The notes: generated by a model from the letters alone, not told the origin. Shown: positions 34,007-44,023, counted from the stretch's first letter. The stretch is DNA of 64,000 nt from Bin5 sp965221345 (GCA_965221345.1 CBDCSD010000002.1:1364001-1428000); one strand, 5' to 3'. A program made the numbers and translations.

Positions 34007-35026
34007 GTGCCTGAAGGCCCGGTCGTAGGCCATCAATGGGCTGTCAATCTGTTGCAGAATAGTATCCAACATGACACGCTGCGCCATGCCTATCTGTTTG
34101 TGGGCGCAGCCCAGTTGGGCAAGTCAACCCTGGTCCGCAGCTTTGCACAGTCGCTTCTCTGCACAAAAGCAGTCGCCGGGCATGCCTGCGCGAACTGCCG
34201 CTCATGCCATCTCTTGCAGTCCGGCAGCCATCCCGATTTCATCTTGGTGCCGCCGACCGACCGGCACGGTCAGCCGGACAGAGAGAATGGCCTTCATCGC
34301 GCTGAACAGGCAGCAGATATCATTCGTCAGGCGTTGCTGCATCCTATGGAGGGGCGCTACAAAGTCTTCCTGATTCAGGACGCGCACAGAGCTCACATCA
34401 GCTTCGCCAATAAACTCCTGAAGACTCTGGAAGAGCCGCCGCCGCACGTGGTCCTCTGTCTGACCGCCCAGGACAAGTCCGCTCTCTTGCCAACGATCGT
34501 CAGCCGCTGCCAGGTTCTGGCGTTGCGTCCGCTCGGGGAGCAGATCATGGTAGACGCGCTGCACGAACGCTGGGGAGCGTCTCCGCAGCAGGCCGCGCTG
34601 CTGGCTCGTCTGGCAAACGGCTGCCTGGGATGGGCCGTTGACCAGATCAACCAACCGGACCCGCTGGCGGAAAGAAGCCAGCGGTTGACGGAGTTGCAGG
34701 AACTCAGTCGCAGCAGTCGCGTCGCACGCCTTGCTTTTGCAAAAAAGCTGGCAGCCGCACGCACCCAGAACCGACTGTTCACCCTGCTTGGCCTGTGGAC
34801 GAGTTGGTGGCGCGATGTAATGCTGGCCCAATCCGGCTGTCTGGAGCAGTGCGCCAACGTCGACCTGCTGGACACACTCGCGGAAACGGCCGGCGACTTC
34901 CGCCCCGTCGATGTCCAGGCCTATCTACGCACATTGAGCCGTATTGAAGGTTACCTGCGGCATACAGTCAATACAGGGCTGGCGCTGGACGTGCTTCTGC
35001 TGCAGATGCCGCGCCCGCACGCCTGA
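34007..35026 (+). CDS. holB: DNA polymerase III delta' subunit
   Basis: 339 residues from GTG 34007 (AGGGAG six bases upstream; ATG 34001 is the alternative). Delta' is part of the clamp loader. P-loop-like GAAQLGKST, a zinc-binding cysteine cluster (ACANCRSC), LLKTLEEPPPHVVLCL and the SRC motif TIVSRCQVL are present; the C-terminal collar is weakly conserved. HolB next to a PSP1-domain gene is a frequent bacterial arrangement. Distinction from the gamma/tau subunit rests on length and that neighbour. Confidence 0.9.
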   Translation: MPEGPVVGHQWAVNLLQNSIQHDTLRHAYLFVGAAQLGKSTLVRSFAQSLLCTKAVAGHACANCRSCHLLQSGSHPDFILVPPTDRHGQPDRENGLHRAEQAADIIRQALLHPMEGRYKVFLIQDAHRAHISFANKLLKTLEEPPPHVVLCLTAQDKSALLPTIVSRCQVLALRPLGEQIMVDALHERWGASPQQAALLARLANGCLGWAVDQINQPDPLAERSQRLTELQELSRSSRVARLAFAKKLAAARTQNRLFTLLGLWTSWWRDVMLAQSGCLEQCANVDLLDTLAETAGDFRPVDVQAYLRTLSRIEGYLRHTVNTGLALDVLLLQMPRPHA

Positions 35027-35099
35027 TAAGTATGCTACAGCACGCTCGCAGGCGGCCGGGTACAATGCCCAATACAGTAACGAAAATGGAGAATCTACT

Positions 35100-35969
35100 A
35101 TGCCCATCGTAGTCGGAGCCCAATTCAAGCCTGTTACCAAAATATATTTCTTCGATCCGGTTCAACACTTGGATCTGGCGCCGAAAGATTATGTGATCGT
35201 GGATACGGTAAAAGGCCGGGATCTGGTACAGATCGTTCAAGCGCCTCACGACGTTCCCAACAGCGAAATCGTCGGCGAGATCAAGCAGGTGATTCGCCGG
35301 GCAACGCCATGGGATCTCTTGCAGAAAGATATGTGGAAAGAGAAGCAGAACGAGGCGGTGTCCGTCTGCCGCGAGAAGGCGCAGGCGCACAAATTAAAAA
35401 TCAAGGTGCATCGTTGTGAATACAACTACGAGGGCGGAAGGCTGACCGTCTACTTCGCCTCCGAGCAACGGGTTGATTTCCGCACGCTGGTACGCGATCT
35501 GGCCCGCACTTTTCACACCCGCATCGAAATGCGCCAGATTGGCGTGCGCGACGAGGCCAAGTTATTGGACGGCGTGGGAAAATGCGGCCGCCAACTCTGT
35601 TGCACAAGTTGGCTGCGCGAGTTTGCCTCGGTGAGCATTCGCCAGGCGAAGAATCAGCAACTGCCCCTCAATCAGGACGAGATCAGCGGCGTCTGCGGCA
35701 GGCTGCTTTGTTGCCTCTCTTATGAAGATCCGATCTACAAAAAGGCAAACAAGAAGATGCCGAAAGTCGGGGCAGAGGTGACAACACACCAGGGCAAGGG
35801 ACGGATCCGTCACCTGCACCCGCTTAAGGAAAGCGTCACCGTTCTGCTCGAGAATAATGTCCTGGCCGAATTCGACCTGTCAGAACTGATAACGGGCAAG
35901 AAAGAAAAAGACGGCGGCTGCGGCACCTGCGGCGGCTGCACCGTCAAACGGCGCGCAGGCGAGGAATAA
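35100..35969 (+). CDS. PSP1-domain protein, RicT/YaaT-like
   Basis: 289 residues from ATG 35100 (GGAG eight bases upstream). The C-terminal PSP1 domain carries GKCGRQLCCTSWLREF and SGVCGRLLCCLSYE, the paired cysteine motifs of Bacillus YaaT/RicT, which helps RNase Y process mRNA. The C-terminus has an extra Gly/Cys-rich tail (GGCGTCGGCTVK). RNase Y itself is the next, convergent gene, which supports that link. Confidence 0.9.
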   Translation: MPIVVGAQFKPVTKIYFFDPVQHLDLAPKDYVIVDTVKGRDLVQIVQAPHDVPNSEIVGEIKQVIRRATPWDLLQKDMWKEKQNEAVSVCREKAQAHKLKIKVHRCEYNYEGGRLTVYFASEQRVDFRTLVRDLARTFHTRIEMRQIGVRDEAKLLDGVGKCGRQLCCTSWLREFASVSIRQAKNQQLPLNQDEISGVCGRLLCCLSYEDPIYKKANKKMPKVGAEVTTHQGKGRIRHLHPLKESVTVLLENNVLAEFDLSELITGKKEKDGGCGTCGGCTVKRRAGEE

Positions 35970-36080
35970 GACGCCGCCTGCACGCCCACTCGGCGCGTCA
36001 ACATAAGCTGACGAATTCAGCGTCCCGCCAGCGAGGGAGCGGATGTTGTAACAGTCCGCCCTGCCGCAGCCAACGCCATC

Positions 36081-36114
36081 AATCTACATCGCACTGTAAT
36101 CTACATCGCACTGT
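36081..36114. repeat. 17-bp tandem duplication between ricT and rny
   Basis: AATCTACATCGCACTGT occurs twice without a gap in the 187-bp convergent spacer. No terminator with a T tract was seen there. Confidence 0.9.
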
Positions 36115-36156
36115 CAGTCCGACCAGGCCATGCATACAGCCGCGTCGGAATGTGCG

Positions 36157-37728
36157 CTATGTTGCATGGGCAATAGAACGGGTCTCGCGGATGACCGTAA
36201 CGCGAATCTGTCCCGGATATTCCAGGTTGTCTTCAATCTTACTGGCTATGTTTTTCCCCAGTTCGATAACTTGCAGATCGTCGACGTCATCCGGCTGCAC
36301 GATCACCCGGATCTCGCGGCCGGCCTGAATGGCGAATGTCTGAGTCACCCCCTCAAAGCTGTTGGCAATATCTTCCAGGGCCGTCACCCGTTTGATATAC
36401 GCCTCGAGGCTTTCTCGGCGCGCACCCGGCCGTGCGCCGCTAATTGCGTCCGCCGCCGCCACAATTATGGCTTCGATCGATTCCGGCTCGACTTCCCCAT
36501 GATGGCTGGCAATGCAGTTGACAATCTTGGCATTGAGCCCGTACCGCTTGGCGATTTCACCGCCGACGATGGCGTGCGGGCCGTCGATTTCATGGCTGAC
36601 CGCCTTGCCAAGGTCATGCAGCAGACCCCCTAGGCGGCTCGTCTTTACATCTGCATGTAGCTCTTCGGCGATCACCGCTGCCAGATGCGCCGTCTCAATC
36701 GCGTGGTAATACTGATTCTGTCCGTAGCTGGTGCGGAATTTCAGACGACCCAGCAGCCTCTGGATCTCTCTGTGCAGCCCCTGGGTATTGGTCTCAATCA
36801 GAGCCTGCTCCCCAGCCTCCTGAATGACCTGATTCACCTCCTGTTGTGCCTTCTCTACCTCTTTCTCGATACGGGCCGGATGAATGCGGCCATCGGAGAC
36901 CAATTTGCTGAGAGAAATACGCGCAACTTCGCGTCGCACGGGGTCGAAGCTGCTGATCAGGATCGCTTCCGGTGTATCATCCACAACCAGGTCGACACCT
37001 GTCGCCTGTTCGATGGCGCGAATGTTTCGCCCCTGCCGCCCAATGATTCGCCCCTTCATCTCATCGGATGGCAGGTTGACGGTGCTGACGGAATATTCGG
37101 TGACATGATCGCTGGCAATCCGTTCCACAGACAGTGTGATGATCTCTCTGGCGCGGCGTTCGGCAATCTCTTGGGTCTCCGCCTCAACCTCACGAATTGT
37201 GCGGGCAAGCTCCTGTCGCGAATTTCTCTCCGCTTCCTGAAGTAAAATCTCTCTGGCTTCTACCTGGGTCATTTGGGCCACGCGCTGCAACTCTTCATTG
37301 CGCTGTTGTTCTGCGGCCTCCAGAGCTTCCATTCGTTTGTCCAGACCGCTTTCCCTCTGGTTCAGCTTGCGTTCGCGGTCTTCACTCTGATCGACCCGTT
37401 TATCGATCTGCTCCTGACGATCGCGCAGCCGGCTTTCCATACGGTCCAGATCTTTACGCTGGTGCGTGCGTGTGGCATCCAGTTCGTTCCGTATTTGTAC
37501 TTCCTCTTCCTTCAGCGCCAACTGCTTGCGTCGAACTTCTGCCTCGGCTTCCGTAAGAATCTGGGTCGCCTGTGCCTCCGCGCTCTGCACAGCCAGTTCC
37601 TGTCGCTGAATCTCTTGACCTGCGCCAGATGCCAACCCGCGTCGATAAGCGAGATATACCAGATACCCAACGATGCTCGCGCCAAGCAGGGCAGCGACAA
37701 TTATAGCAACTACAGTTAACAATTCCAT
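36157..37728 (-). CDS. rny: Ribonuclease Y
   Basis: 523 residues, normal. RNase Y is the membrane-anchored endoribonuclease that starts mRNA decay. Start ATG 37728 with AAGGGG seven bases upstream. One N-terminal membrane span (about 4-25), a long Glu/Arg/Gln coiled coil (about 35-190), a KH domain (GRIIGRQGRNIRAIEQATGVD) and an HD domain with LLHDLGKAV and ASHHGEVEP follow. It faces the RicT-like gene. Confidence 0.97.
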   Translation of the reverse strand: MELLTVVAIIVAALLGASIVGYLVYLAYRRGLASGAGQEIQRQELAVQSAEAQATQILTEAEAEVRRKQLALKEEEVQIRNELDATRTHQRKDLDRMESRLRDRQEQIDKRVDQSEDRERKLNQRESGLDKRMEALEAAEQQRNEELQRVAQMTQVEAREILLQEAERNSRQELARTIREVEAETQEIAERRAREIITLSVERIASDHVTEYSVSTVNLPSDEMKGRIIGRQGRNIRAIEQATGVDLVVDDTPEAILISSFDPVRREVARISLSKLVSDGRIHPARIEKEVEKAQQEVNQVIQEAGEQALIETNTQGLHREIQRLLGRLKFRTSYGQNQYYHAIETAHLAAVIAEELHADVKTSRLGGLLHDLGKAVSHEIDGPHAIVGGEIAKRYGLNAKIVNCIASHHGEVEPESIEAIIVAAADAISGARPGARRESLEAYIKRVTALEDIANSFEGVTQTFAIQAGREIRVIVQPDDVDDLQVIELGKNIASKIEDNLEYPGQIRVTVIRETRSIAHAT

Positions 37729-37872
37729 CTCCGAACCCCTTGGTTTGGATGTGCACAACCCGAAATAGATATGGCTGCGCCGGTTGGATACAGTTGTATC
37801 CTTCCCTTCCCTCCATTCATAAGCCTGAGCCCTTGTGTGTTCATTGTTGTTTAAGTGGCCCAACCATCCAGC

Positions 37873-38568
37873 TTACCCGTCCCACCGCTCCTTTGGGATG
37901 GCGTCGGGCAGCTCGCGCGCCCCCTCCAACTCTCGCCAGATGCGGTCGATCACGTCCCGGGCCACATTCCAGTCAAAACCTCGGCGCTGCAAAAAACCGC
38001 CCAGTTTCCTGCGAAACTGATTGGGGTCGGTCTCCCCTTGCCATCTGTACAGACGGCTGCGGGCAGCTGCTTCACAGGCCGAAGCCGCGTCACTCATTTC
38101 GTCGATGATATCCTGGGCAACGCTATCATTGACACCCTTTTGCCGCAACTCGTATTGCAGCGCCCTGGGTGCAACGGGTCGGAATTGATTGCGCTGCTCT
38201 ACCCAAAAGCGGGCGAATTCCCGATCATTGAGATACTGTTCCTCATGCAGCTTCGCGACGATCCATTCGATCTGTGTCTCGCTCAGGCGCCGCCCGTCCC
38301 GTGGCCGGTATGCCTGGAGATTGCGTCGCACCTCCACCTGGCTACGGGGACGTACTGCCAGAAAACGCAGTGCCTTGTTGTAGCCGCGGCCGCGCAGATC
38401 AACGGCCTTCAACTCCTCAATCTCCTGCTCGCTGAGCTGCTGGCCAATCCTCAATTGGGCGGCATCAACCGCCGGCAACGGGAACGCATATTCGCTATCC
38501 AGAAAAAGATTGACTCGTTCCTTGTCTCTCTTCTGAAAACGCAACGCTGTGATGATTCTGCCTGTCAT
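37873..38568 (-). CDS. recX: RecX regulatory protein
   Basis: 231 residues, a little longer than usual. RecX caps or modulates RecA filaments. Start ATG 38568 gives MTGRIITALRFQKRDKERVNLFLD, matching the family opening; the three tandem three-helix repeats are visible as ALRFLAVRPRSQVEVRRNL, ARFWVEQRNQFRPVAPRALQYELRQKG and RRKLGGFLQRRGFDW. An intrinsic terminator ends about ten bases before the start codon, so expression probably depends on read-through. Confidence 0.93.
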   Translation of the reverse strand: MTGRIITALRFQKRDKERVNLFLDSEYAFPLPAVDAAQLRIGQQLSEQEIEELKAVDLRGRGYNKALRFLAVRPRSQVEVRRNLQAYRPRDGRRLSETQIEWIVAKLHEEQYLNDREFARFWVEQRNQFRPVAPRALQYELRQKGVNDSVAQDIIDEMSDAASACEAAARSRLYRWQGETDPNQFRRKLGGFLQRRGFDWNVARDVIDRIWRELEGARELPDAIPKERWDG

Positions 38569-39188
38569 AATCGGCTCGAAAAAAAATCGCCGTGGCCATA
38601 AACCACAGCGACTTGAATGCCTCAAAATGGTATCGCCTGAGTTCTCGTCTCAGATCAGACTATACCAAAAAACGACGCATCAGTTCAGCATTGCGCCTCG
38701 ATTAGGGCGATTTTATGTGGACACCTGCTGTTGCATTACACAACTCACCGATTCAAGATCGGCTTACCCCGCATCGCACATGGGAGAGAGTTGCGGTGGG
38801 TGACTATCTGTGAGTCTATATTTCCGTGTCAACAGCTGGCTTTACATCAACACTCGTCAAGACGCTCGCGCTGTCTTGGCGATCAACAGCTAAACGAACG
38901 TCTGCCAAATTATCTGTTCAGTTGCGGCAGCGACCAAGGGAATACCCTGATAAAATGGATAAATAGGTTTTGGTTGCTGTCCCGTTTTTGGCGGTAGTGT
39001 GTCAACAAAAAATCGCATCCAATTTGAGAGCGCTGTGGTGAGCGTTTTCAATTATGGCAACACGTGCGACGATTGAGACCTCTCTATGTAATGTGAACTC
39101 CAGTCTATGTTTGCATAAACAGGGACAAGAAAAATAAGTTCAAGGCATCCAATCTGCGCTTAGTGTGTTGTCTTGTACCAAAATTTCG
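38569..39188. other. recA-recX spacer, no gene recognised
   Basis: 620 bp, less GC-rich than its surroundings. Only short, featureless frames occur. A TATAGT (minus strand, near 38665) could be a -10 box for recX, but no good -35 box accompanies it. The terminator at 38579-38611 is the clearest element. Confidence 0.55.
38579..38611 (-). terminator. Intrinsic terminator/attenuator abutting recX
   Basis: TCGCTGTGG pairs with CCACGGCGA (one U-G pair) across TTTATGG, followed by eight T on the minus strand. It lies between recA and recX and ends ten bases before the recX ATG. Confidence 0.85.
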
Positions 39189-40211
39189 TCAGGACAAAAC
39201 CTTTTCTGCATTCGACCGTGCTGGCAGCCCTGTTCTTTCCCTGATGATCCTGTCGACCTCTGAAGCCGTCTCCGGATTCTCGCGCAGATACTTCTTCGCG
39301 GCTTCACGCCCCTGTCCGAGCAAATCATCGCTAAAGCGATAGAATGCACCGCGCTTTTCGATGATGTCGAACTCGACACCCAGGTCCAACAGGTCTCCCT
39401 GGGTGCTGACTCCTTCGTTGTACATGATGTCGAACTCCGCCACCTTGAACGGCGCTGCCACCTTGTTCTTGCGCACCGTCACGCGCGTGCGGTTGCCGAT
39501 CACCTCACTCCCCTGTTTGATCGACTGAATCCGCCGTATGTCCAGCCGCACACTCGCATAAAACTTCAGCGCCATCCCCCCAGACGTCGTCTCCGGATTG
39601 CCAAACATCACCCCGATCTTCTGCCGCAACTGGTTGGTGAAAATCAGGCTCGTGTCGGTCGTCTTCACCGCTCCCACCAGCTTGCGCAACGCCTGGCTCA
39701 TCAGCCGCGCCTGCAATCCCATATGACTGTCGCCCATCTCCCCTTCGATCTCCGCACGCGGCACCAGCGCTGCCACACTGTCCACCACCACCGCATCCAT
39801 TGCTCCCGAACGCACCAACGCCTCCGCGATCTCCAGCGCCTGCTCCCCCGTATCCGGCTGCGATATGTACAGATTATCCACATCCACTCCGATCTTGCGC
39901 GCATAGCTCGGGTCCAGCGCATGCTCCACATCCACAAAGCCGCAGACGCCTCCCGCCCGCTGTGATTCCGCAATCGCATGCAGACACAACGTCGTCTTGC
40001 CCGAACTTTCCGGCCCATACACTTCGATGATGCGCCCGCGCGGAATGCCTCCCACTCCCAGCGCTATGTCCAGGCTCAGACTGCCCGTCGATATCGCCGC
40101 CACGTCCAGACGGGTCGCCTCCCCCAGCTTCATGATGATCCCTTCGCCATAGCGTTTGTTCAGCGTGGCGAGAGTTGTATCCAATGCTTTCTGACGACCG
40201 TTGTTCGTCAT
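39189..40211 (-). CDS. recA: RecA recombinase
   Basis: 340 residues, normal. RecA catalyses strand exchange and SOS signalling. Start ATG 40211 has GGAG six bases upstream. GPESSGKTT (Walker A), VVVDSVAALVPRAEIEGEMGD (Walker B and L1), FTNQLRQKIGVMFGNPETT (L2) and the acidic-poor C-terminus (ARSNAEKVLS) are visible. recX lies downstream across a terminator. No LexA box of the E. coli or Bacillus kind was recognised upstream. Confidence 0.99.
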   Translation of the reverse strand: MTNNGRQKALDTTLATLNKRYGEGIIMKLGEATRLDVAAISTGSLSLDIALGVGGIPRGRIIEVYGPESSGKTTLCLHAIAESQRAGGVCGFVDVEHALDPSYARKIGVDVDNLYISQPDTGEQALEIAEALVRSGAMDAVVVDSVAALVPRAEIEGEMGDSHMGLQARLMSQALRKLVGAVKTTDTSLIFTNQLRQKIGVMFGNPETTSGGMALKFYASVRLDIRRIQSIKQGSEVIGNRTRVTVRKNKVAAPFKVAEFDIMYNEGVSTQGDLLDLGVEFDIIEKRGAFYRFSDDLLGQGREAAKKYLRENPETASEVDRIIRERTGLPARSNAEKVLS

Positions 40212-40393
40212 CGTAGGCTCCAATGCTCTACCGGCCTTCAGCCGAATAGAGATTTTCAAAACGATTGATACCACTGCGCCACAGCTTCGCTCAGTCGGCG
40301 CCGTGCCACCTTTCCGCTGCCATATGGCAGCAGATGATGGCAACCAAATGAACAGCTTGGCTACTCGGTGGCAACGTGATATTTATGTTTCTA

Positions 40394-40422
40394 AGTGTAC
40401 TGTATGTGCAAGGAGTTTGCAA
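40394..40422 (-). promoter_or_regulatory. Candidate recA promoter
   Basis: Minus strand TTGCAA, 17-bp spacer, TACACT, about 180 bases before recA. An overlapping alternative (TTGCAC, 18 bp, CATAAA) exists. The remainder of the 393-bp recA-dnaA spacer shows nothing recognisable. Confidence 0.5.
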
Positions 40423-40604
40423 GCGCCTCAAAAAAGAGAGAGTTGCTCTCCACGCGCGGTGGGTGTTCCTGGCAAATCTTTATCAGACGACGCCGCTATC
40501 GATCGGAAAGTGTTGCCCTGCCCGGCATGTGGGAGCCCGCGCCGTTCGCTGAGCGCAGATTCCCCTGGCTGACAATCACATCATCACTTGCTTTGACCTG
40601 ATAT

Positions 40605-42308
40605 TTATGACCCGGGCGGCTCGTATATCTTCTCCCGCAAGGTCACAACTTCTCGTCGTACCCCTTCATCCCGTTCAATATCTTGGGCTACTTTCTCCAC
40701 GCCGTGGCGAACCGTGCTGTGATCCCGCCCGCCCAGAATTTCGCCGATATTGATGAGCGACAGACCGTTCTCTTCTCGCAGCAGATACATTGCCACTTGA
40801 CGAGCGTTGGCGATCTGCTTTGTGCGCGAACGCCCGAGCAGAGCATCCTTGGTCAGATTGTAATGCCTGGCAACGATCTGCACGACGCTGGCGGCTTCGC
40901 GGGGCCGTCGCTGTGGTACAAGCGCGTCCAGAATTCCTTCGGCCACGGACCGGTCCAGTTGACTATCGTGGAAGGGGGCCTGAATGATCAGGCGATTGAG
41001 CGCACCTTCCAACTCTCGGATGTTGCTCTCCACCCGTTCTGCGATCAGCATCAGCACATCAGTCGACACGGCATGATTGATCGACAGGGCCTTCGATTGC
41101 AAAATGGCGACGCGGGTTTCCAGATCCGGCTGCGAGATATCGGCCTGCAACCCCCCTTCAAAACGGCTGCGCAGTCGGGCCTCCAGGGTCGCGATCTCCT
41201 TTGGTGGTCGATCACTGCTGATCACCACCTGACGGCCGCCAGCGTGGAGATGATTAAATGTATGGAAGAATTCCTCTTGCGTACTTTCTTTACCGCCGAT
41301 AAACTGAATGTCATCGATCAGAAGGAGGTCCACCTGCCGATATTTGTTGCGATACTCTTCGGTGTTCTGCTGGCGAATGGCGCTGATGAGATCATTTGTA
41401 AACTGTTCCGACGAACAGTAAAGAACCTGCATTCCCAGCGTGGTCATGGCGTGGCCAATCGCGTGGAGAAGATGTGTCTTCCCCAAGCCAACACCCCCAT
41501 ACACAAAAAGCGGGTTGAAACGATGGCCAGGTTGGTCCACAATAGACTGGGCCGCGGCGTGGGCCAACCGGTTGTGGTTTCCGACCACAAATGTGTCGAA
41601 CGTATAGCGAGGGTTGAACCCGCTGCCCTGAAGCGCCACGTCTTGCCTGGCTGCGGCATCGGCAGCGGAGCTCTGAACCACTTCGCGGCGCAAAGACCCC
41701 CTGGTCGACGCACGACTGACCGCTGCGGACGCCGGGCGCGCGGCGGCAGAGTCGCCACTACCAGCGCCGACTGAGCCGACATCGGCCGGCGTCGGCGTCG
41801 CTTCAGGCGCCGCCTGTGGCACATCCGCATACAGGGGCACCGACTCAGGCGGCTCAGACTGCTTCTGCGGGTGGGGGCGCACTTGAAAGAACACCTGCAC
41901 TGAACGATGAGTCAACTGGCTCAGAATGCCTTTGATCTTATTGCGCAGACGTCCCTGCAGCCAATCTCGTGCGAAGGCATGGGGCGTCCCGACGATGAAT
42001 TCGCCATCGGCGTAGCCGATGATCGATGTGTCGCGCACCCACGTTTCAAACGTGGTTGCAGGCATCTGCAACGCCAGTTCGTGCAGCGTCTTCTGCCAGA
42101 TTTCTTCAGGATTCAGATCGTCGTTGACTGCCTGGAGCTGATCTTCAGTGGCGGCTGCTCCCGCCTGTGTTTCGGATTGTTCTTCCGTCTCCTCATCTCC
42201 CGCCGGGGTCTCCGGCGACCGCGGCGAGGCCGCAGCAGGCTTGGCGCGGTCGTACAATGGGTTGCCGCTTCGGCGTGATGAGGGTACGGATTGCCAATCT
42301 GTAGTCAA
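40605..42308 (-). CDS. dnaA: Chromosomal replication initiator DnaA
   Basis: 567 residues, longer than the usual 450 because of a 65-residue acidic N-terminal lead and a long Ala/Pro/Ser linker before the ATPase. Start is TTG 42308 with GGAG eight bases upstream. Domain I (LNPEEIWQKTLHELALQMPATTFETWV), Walker A GGVGLGKTHLLHA, Walker B LLLIDDIQFIGGKE, and the DNA-binding signature IGEILGGRDHSTVRHG are intact. DnaA boxes lie immediately upstream, so dnaA and oriC are adjacent. Confidence 0.98.
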   Translation of the reverse strand: MTTDWQSVPSSRRSGNPLYDRAKPAAASPRSPETPAGDEETEEQSETQAGAAATEDQLQAVNDDLNPEEIWQKTLHELALQMPATTFETWVRDTSIIGYADGEFIVGTPHAFARDWLQGRLRNKIKGILSQLTHRSVQVFFQVRPHPQKQSEPPESVPLYADVPQAAPEATPTPADVGSVGAGSGDSAAARPASAAVSRASTRGSLRREVVQSSAADAAARQDVALQGSGFNPRYTFDTFVVGNHNRLAHAAAQSIVDQPGHRFNPLFVYGGVGLGKTHLLHAIGHAMTTLGMQVLYCSSEQFTNDLISAIRQQNTEEYRNKYRQVDLLLIDDIQFIGGKESTQEEFFHTFNHLHAGGRQVVISSDRPPKEIATLEARLRSRFEGGLQADISQPDLETRVAILQSKALSINHAVSTDVLMLIAERVESNIRELEGALNRLIIQAPFHDSQLDRSVAEGILDALVPQRRPREAASVVQIVARHYNLTKDALLGRSRTKQIANARQVAMYLLREENGLSLINIGEILGGRDHSTVRHGVEKVAQDIERDEGVRREVVTLREKIYEPPGS

Positions 42309-42444
42309 AACAACTTCTCCTCACACTACTGTGGGGAACCGCTGACGAAACACAAGGGAACACTGATCACGCAGGCGCAGAATAACAGACGGAAGGGTGG
42401 GCCGGAGACACACAAAACCGCAGACGGTTCAGCTTGGCTGTTGG

Positions 42445-42848
42445 TGGGGATAACCGTTATGCAGATGCCAGCCTTTCCGACTGCCTCCTGGTGCCCGAAC
42501 CGCTGGATTCGGTAGCAATCGAACCCCTGCTATGCCTCTTGGCTACACTCGTATGAATGGGTAGTGTATCAAATCTGGCAGTGGCAGACAATCGCAATGA
42601 AGGTGAATATCCCCGCACAAACAGCCCGTGAAACAGTCAAAAAAAACCTGCTTGATACAATATATAGTGCCTTGGGAGGAAAAATATCAACATAGACGAA
42701 TTTCTACTACAATTACGGGATTGATACGTTTTGAAAATTTGGGGTAAGTATAAGGATCAGATTCTGTTCGTAGGCGAACAGTAGAGTTATCCGCATAATT
42801 GCAGAAGTTATCCCTAATTGATTGGGGTTATCCCCATGGTTTTCCCCA
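42445..42848. other. Putative chromosomal origin (oriC) with DnaA boxes
   Basis: The gene-free 566 bp between dnaA and the GNAT gene hold TTATCCGCA (42787), TTATCCCTA (42808) and TTATCCCCA (42828) in one direction at 20-21 bp spacing, a weak TTTTCCCCA (42840), and a reversed TTATCCCCA (42445-42453). An AT-rich stretch (about 42640-42770) lies next to the cluster and could be the unwinding element. Boxes differ from TTATCCACA at one or two positions. Confidence 0.7.
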
Positions 42849-42874
42849 TTCCCTAACCCTTGGCGGCATCAGGT

Positions 42875-44023
42875 ATGACACAATATTTCAATTTTCGGGT
42901 AGATTCAGCCGAAGGATATTGGGATCGCGTAGGTTTTCTACGCAGATGGTGGCGTATCTACGCCGACGACCCCCGCTGGACGCCCCCGCCTTGGAACCGG
43001 CTGCGGCAGGCCGTAGTGTCAAGGCAAACTGCCCACCTGGAACGATGCCGGCCCCACTTTATCGTGGTTGAGGCTCTCCCCCGTCGCCGGCACTCCTCTG
43101 TCAGCGATCAGCCGTTCCCAAACATCAACCTGGGCGTTCTGATGGAGGAACCGGTTGCCGCCGCGGTTGCCTTGATCGACCCGCGCCGCACCGACAACAC
43201 TGCGCATCTGGCTATGCTGCACGCCGCCAATAACCGGGAGAGCCTGGAGCGACTTCTGAACGCCGTGCGGGAACAGCTCGGGCATGAGGGAATTCGCCGT
43301 CTGATTCTGCCCGTTGGGCTGTCTCCCTACCTGGGCACAGGTGTCCTGCAGAACTATTTTCACCGCGTACCGCCATTGCACGCGCCCTATGCCCCACCCT
43401 ATGTGCCAGAGCTGTTTGCGACCGTCTGCCGTCCGCTGGGCCGCAGTCTCCTTTTCACGGTCGAACCAGGCGCATACACAGAAAGACCGGCGCCGGCTCC
43501 CGGCCCGGCTGTTATTCGTCCCCTGGACCCGAACCAGCTGGCTTCTGATCTACTGCCGCTTTTCACCCAGACCATGCCTGCGTGGGCAGAGTTCCCCCTA
43601 CCGGATGGACCGGAGGCGCAGTTCTTGCTCTGGTGGATTCTGCGTCGTCCGGCGCTGGCATGGATGGCGGAGGTCGATGGCAGACCGGTTGGCTATCTCC
43701 TGGCACAGCCGGACGGCAGCGGCCCCCTGCGCCGCAGCCATGGCGGACGATCGCTGACAGGGCGATTGCTGTTGCACCTCCTCGAACTGCGGCAGCCGCG
43801 CTCCGTGCGCATCCTGTTTATGGGGGTCGATCCCGAATATCGGCGGCGGGGTATAGGCAGACAGTTGTGGCAGCAGATGCTGTCGGCCGCTCCGGCGAAC
43901 GGCTGGCAGACGGTGACGGCGGGGCCGCTGCCATCAACCGCCCGCGCCGGCCTGGGCTTCCTGACTGCCCTCGGTCTCTCCAGCCGGGAAACCTATCTGC
44001 TGTACCGCTATGACTTTGACTGA
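42875..44023 (+). CDS. GNAT-family N-acetyltransferase, substrate unknown
   Basis: 382 residues. The C-terminal 150 residues form a GNAT domain with the acetyl-CoA motif LFMGVDPEYRRRGIGRQLWQQM; the N-terminal half also has an acetyltransferase-like layout (HLAMLHAANNRESLERLLNAV), as in two-domain GNATs. ATG 42875 is used; a TTG five codons earlier is possible and no strong Shine-Dalgarno supports either. It lies directly beyond oriC, alone in its direction. Substrate cannot be inferred. Confidence 0.8.
   Translation: MTQYFNFRVDSAEGYWDRVGFLRRWWRIYADDPRWTPPPWNRLRQAVVSRQTAHLERCRPHFIVVEALPRRRHSSVSDQPFPNINLGVLMEEPVAAAVALIDPRRTDNTAHLAMLHAANNRESLERLLNAVREQLGHEGIRRLILPVGLSPYLGTGVLQNYFHRVPPLHAPYAPPYVPELFATVCRPLGRSLLFTVEPGAYTERPAPAPGPAVIRPLDPNQLASDLLPLFTQTMPAWAEFPLPDGPEAQFLLWWILRRPALAWMAEVDGRPVGYLLAQPDGSGPLRRSHGGRSLTGRLLLHLLELRQPRSVRILFMGVDPEYRRRGIGRQLWQQMLSAAPANGWQTVTAGPLPSTARAGLGFLTALGLSSRETYLLYRYDFD

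Noticed and set aside
40212..40604. LexA (SOS) box upstream of recA
   Set aside because: Neither CTGT-N8-ACAG nor GAAC-N4-GTTC was found; only a generic promoter is supported.
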